The notes below the pieces were generated by a model, which worked only from the letters and a program-made list of their open reading frames with translations, made no database searches and had not been told where the DNA came from. From assembly GCA_027073945.1 (NCBI GenBank), contig JALTEL010000216.1, positions 1-9,080 on the forward strand: a stretch of 9,080 nt of DNA, read 5' to 3'. Positions 6,584 to 9,080 of this stretch are shown one piece after another. Both the position numbers and the translations under genes were made by a program. This DNA comes from Caldifarciminota bacterium. Its GTDB lineage: Bacteria > WOR-3 > Hydrothermia > UBA1063 > CAJXJZ01. How positions within the stretch are numbered: the first letter of the stretch is position 1; every line of letters starts with the position of its first letter.

Positions 6584-8110
6584 ATGGAACGAGATAAACG
6601 CCCACTCCCTAACTTGGCTAGGGGGTCGGTGATATTATTCATTGGGATAATAATATCAAAATCATTCACACTATTCTATAAGTTACTTGTGGCGCGGTGG
6701 TTGGGTCCGGGCGATTACGGCCTCCTCTCACTGGGCTTAGCAACAATGAGCATCATTATCACAATTGGGTCGCTTGGATTGATGAACGCTACAACGCGCT
6801 TTGTATCCCTGTTTAAGGCAGAAGGGAGCCCACAGAAAGTTAAGGGGGTTATAACAAGCTCGTTAAAAATCAGTTTCTTTGTATCATTGGTTCTGGCAGT
6901 TTTGTTCTTTGGTCTCTCAGACATATTATCTGTTTGGATATTTAATAATGCTGCACTGGGAAGCGTGTTTAGGGCATTAGCAGTCTCACTGCCCTTTGCA
7001 GCAGTATTTACTGTGCTTCTTGGCGGGTTTTATGGATTCCAAAAACCCCTCTATGTTTCTTCAATTGAGAAAATCGCTCAGAGCATAATTCTTGTTGTTT
7101 TAACTATCACTCTGTTGTGGATGGGATATGGCGTGGTTGGAGCAGCTTTTGCTTATACTCTCTCAATGATAATTGTTTGTATAGTGGCGCTATATGTGAT
7201 GGAGAAGAGGGTATTTCCCCTATTTAGAACCAAAGTCAAATCACTGGGTATGAAAAAAGTTATTTTAGGTTATGCATGGCCGCTCATACCCTCATCACTT
7301 GCGTGGCTGATATTTTCCTCATCTGGCACTATCTTTTTGGGAGCATTCAGAACGTCAATAGAAGTAGGGCTCTACAATGCAGCCCTCCCCCTCACAAATT
7401 TGTTTATGATTTTTCCAGCATCGATTGGGATGCTTTTGATTCCCACTATAACGCAAGGATTTGTGGAAAAAAATCTAGAGGGAGATAAACGGATAATTAA
7501 AACAGCAATAAAGTGGGTAGCATTTGTTAATTTCCCAATATTCTTCTTGATACTATTCTTTTCTAAGCAGCTTGTTCTTCTTTTTTTCGGAGTAGCTTAT
7601 CGAAGTGCTTCCGTTGTCCTCGCCATTTTGTCCATTGGCTACATGTTCTATTCGCTTGTTGGTCAGGCGGGTGGTGCAATGTTGTCATCAAGAGGGAAAA
7701 CAAAATCGTTACTTGTTGTCGGGGGATTAACAGCTACGGTCAACATTATCTTAGACTTCCTCTTAATCCCTTCATCTGGTATTATCGGCGCAGCACTTGC
7801 AACTTCAATTTCATTTTCAGTCGCCGCCATTTTGTTCATTTATATGTTTTGGAAAACGACTTCATTTGCCCCCTTGTCTTGGGATCTGGTCAGGATATTG
7901 GTCAGTGCGTTTGCATCAATCTCAATTCCCTATGCCTTAGCAACGGCATTCTTCCCACATCCAACAATCCTTACGCTTCTTTCTGAATTGGTGTTTGCTA
8001 TAGTTTTTTATCTTTTGTTCCTGTCCATCAGTGGCCCTATGCAGGAGGAGTTTGCGAGAGTTAATGGGATATTAAGGAGCAAAACAGCAGGTGGTTACCA
8101 CAAACTGTAA
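6584..8110 (+). CDS. Polysaccharide/lipid-linked glycan flippase (MOP superfamily, Wzx-like)
   Basis: An integral membrane transporter of about 508 residues that probably flips lipid-linked glycan units across the cytoplasmic membrane. The N-terminal region has the family pattern: a short basic tail, RGSVILFIGIIISK, then ARWLGPGDYGLLSLG (residues about 37-51), a hydrophobic helix and SLGLMNATTRF. Many hydrophobic segments follow through the C-terminus, consistent with 12-14 membrane helices, and the length suits the family. A TTG at 6563 would add seven residues, but it lies inside the TATA box region. The ATG at 6584 sits at the expected transcription start and is preferred. The gene is alone on its strand, with its own promoter and T-tracts after the stop. 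The substrate lipid and glycan cannot be read from sequence. Confidence 0.9.
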   Translation: MERDKRPLPNLARGSVILFIGIIISKSFTLFYKLLVARWLGPGDYGLLSLGLATMSIIITIGSLGLMNATTRFVSLFKAEGSPQKVKGVITSSLKISFFVSLVLAVLFFGLSDILSVWIFNNAALGSVFRALAVSLPFAAVFTVLLGGFYGFQKPLYVSSIEKIAQSIILVVLTITLLWMGYGVVGAAFAYTLSMIIVCIVALYVMEKRVFPLFRTKVKSLGMKKVILGYAWPLIPSSLAWLIFSSSGTIFLGAFRTSIEVGLYNAALPLTNLFMIFPASIGMLLIPTITQGFVEKNLEGDKRIIKTAIKWVAFVNFPIFFLILFFSKQLVLLFFGVAYRSASVVLAILSIGYMFYSLVGQAGGAMLSSRGKTKSLLVVGGLTATVNIILDFLLIPSSGIIGAALATSISFSVAAILFIYMFWKTTSFAPLSWDLVRILVSAFASISIPYALATAFFPHPTILTLLSELVFAIVFYLLFLSISGPMQEEFARVNGILRSKTAGGYHKL

Positions 8111-8142
8111 CAATTTGGAAAAACCGGAAGATGTCTAAAAGC

Positions 8143-8181
8143 AGCTAAATTAGCTATGTTTATTGAAGCCTTTTTAATTTT
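8143..8181 (+). terminator. Weak hairpin and T-tracts after the flippase gene
   Basis: AGCTA at 8143-8147 can pair with TAGCT at 8151-8155 around a three-base loop. Fifteen bases later come T5 (8171-8175) and T4 (8178-8181). The T-tracts alone could stop archaeal RNA polymerase; the hairpin is short and may be chance. In the other direction a minus-strand T5 at 8123-8119 could serve the convergent glycosyltransferase. Confidence 0.35.
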
Positions 8182-8291
8182 CAATGCATCAAACCAAACA
8201 CTTTTTCAAGCAAGGGGCCCAATGGTTTCAAGATATCCTCAACAAGGAGGCAAAACAAGTCCTTATCTAACTTACCTAGCGTGCAAGGATC
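8181..8291 (-). pseudogene. Coding-like open frame overlapping and following the right-hand glycosyltransferase
   Basis: Directly after the glycosyltransferase, in a frame shifted by one base, 36 codons are open between a TGA at 8294-8292 and a TGA at 8183-8181. The predicted peptide contains TLGKLDKDLF and VEDILKPLGPLLEKVFGLMH, rich in Leu and charged residues and able to form an amphipathic helix. It has no ATG except near its end. It could be a former C-terminal extension cut off by a one-base change, a small protein starting at TTG 8258, or chance. The glycosyltransferase already ends at a normal place for its family, so I hold this loosely. Confidence 0.3.
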
Positions 8292-9080
8292 TCAATATCT
8301 TTAGATATCTCTTCTTGACTGCTTCGTAACCACTTTCTTCAGGAAATTTAGTCTTTTTTGGCTTTTTGAGCTGTTCCGTAAGCTTTCTAGCTAAATCTCT
8401 TGCGTCATTAGGCTGGCACATAACCACACCATACTTTGAAGCTTTTGACAGCCTGCCAACAGCGGAGCATACAACTGGTTTATTTGTAGCAAGGAACTCC
8501 CCTATTTTAAGTACGGAGTACATAGAACAAAATTTATTGCTCTCAGTTTTTCGCAGTGGAATCGCAAACACACGAATCTGCTTAAAATACCCCGGAAGTT
8601 TTTTGTGGTTTACATAACCGAAGAATTTGATATGTCTGCTTTTTATTTTTTTAGATTCCCCGAATACCCACAACTCAACAGGTTTTGGGAGGTAGTGCAT
8701 TGCATCCAACAAGATCTCAAGCCCTTCTTTATATACTGGAGAGCCAACGAATCCCACGATTCTGCTGGTTTTGCCCTTGCTTGGCTTGAATGTCTTTGTG
8801 TTAACTGGCTGGGGAAGCAGATTCCATTGCTTGGAAAGAAATTCAATGGGGGTTACTACTTCATCTGCGAATGGTGGGATGATTTTTCCTAAGATCCCTG
8901 CAATGGGGTACAATATGATACTTTTTTCTTTTGCATTTGCAACACTAGCAGAGCGGACATCCCAAATTATCTTAGCGCCAACCAGCCAGGCAGCAGGGAA
9001 CGCGAAAAATGCGATGTAATCGGGCCCGTTTAGGACATGGACAATATCTGGCCTATAATCTAATATGCTAAAGAATATGT
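8272..9080 (-). CDS. GT4-like glycosyltransferase, N-terminus beyond the right edge
   Basis: The frame is open from the right edge of the window to a TAA at 8274-8272, giving 268 visible residues. An apparent start at 8913 is only an internal TTG, because clear family sequence continues upstream of it. This includes DYRPDIVHVLNGPDYIAFF (about 9002-9058) and GAKIIWDVRSASVANA (about 8938-8985), the end of the acceptor domain of GT4 enzymes. The donor domain follows: GFVGSPVYKEGLEILLDAM, then LWVFGES, GYVNHKKLPGYFKQIRVFAIPL, and KIGEFLATNKPVVCSAVG, whose Glu takes the usual E..A..KPV position. The C-terminal helix KKRYLKILRSL ends the protein normally. It should transfer a sugar in the same glycan pathway as the other genes here. 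It converges on the flippase gene with 161 bases between. Roughly 80-100 N-terminal residues are missing. Confidence 0.88.
   Translation of the reverse strand, partial: IFFSILDYRPDIVHVLNGPDYIAFFAFPAAWLVGAKIIWDVRSASVANAKEKSIILYPIAGILGKIIPPFADEVVTPIEFLSKQWNLLPQPVNTKTFKPSKGKTSRIVGFVGSPVYKEGLEILLDAMHYLPKPVELWVFGESKKIKSRHIKFFGYVNHKKLPGYFKQIRVFAIPLRKTESNKFCSMYSVLKIGEFLATNKPVVCSAVGRLSKASKYGVVMCQPNDARDLARKLTEQLKKPKKTKFPEESGYEAVKKRYLKILRSLHAR

Noticed and set aside
8156..8329. A 57-codon plus-strand frame after the flippase
   Set aside because: It lacks a ribosome site, crosses the likely terminator, overlaps the convergent gene and resembles no known protein.
8911..8913. TTG at 8913 as the start of the right-hand glycosyltransferase
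   Set aside because: The same frame continues open to the window edge with typical GT4 acceptor-domain sequence, so this codon is an internal leucine.
8366..9019. Several plus-strand frames (8366-8617, 8605-8892, 8771-9019)
   Set aside because: All lie antisense to the partial GT4-like gene, which is open to the right edge with clear family motifs.
1..9080. tRNA, rRNA, CRISPR array, insertion sequence or transposase
   Set aside because: I looked for cloverleaf-like segments, regularly spaced repeats and terminal inverted repeats by eye and found none that stand up.

Overview
The window looks archaeal. Genes are tightly packed, TATA-box-like AT stretches sit about 25-50 bases before starts, several genes have Shine-Dalgarno motifs of the GGAGG/GAGGTGG type, and the flippase start fits a leaderless transcript. 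I cannot name the lineage. Nearly every gene belongs to surface-glycan or glycolipid synthesis: sugar-nucleotide modification, glycosyl transfer, methylation, tailoring and membrane export.

Layout from left to right. A FkbM-type methyltransferase gene (+) runs tail-to-tail, with no base between the stops, into a three-gene minus-strand operon (4157 down to 984): an extended-SDR epimerase/reductase, a TIM-barrel amidohydrolase and a sulfatase/alkaline-phosphatase-superfamily enzyme. A 111-base divergent promoter region separates this operon from a second, larger SDR sugar-nucleotide epimerase/dehydratase (+). That gene again abuts, stop to stop, a minus-strand GT-B glycosyltransferase. Upstream of the glycosyltransferase the 'intergenic' region holds a decayed reading frame. 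Its last 50 codons are open and end in an ATGA overlap with the glycosyltransferase start, so it looks like the tail of a lost operon partner. A multi-pass polysaccharide flippase (+) follows, from its own TATA box, then a 161-base convergent spacer. The last gene is a second glycosyltransferase (-) that runs off the right edge.

Inferred joint role: the two SDR enzymes make or modify nucleotide sugars, the glycosyltransferases assemble a lipid-linked glycan, the FkbM enzyme and possibly the AlkP-like enzyme and amidohydrolase decorate or trim it, and the flippase moves it across the membrane. The cluster alternates strand almost gene by gene and carries gene debris, as expected for a glycan locus built by repeated gene exchange. 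The points most worth a second look are the compact AlkP-like/amidohydrolase/SDR operon with a Thr in place of the sulfatase Cys/Ser, the altered motifs of the FkbM protein, and the two unannotated coding-like remnants at 6263-6490 and 8181-8291.
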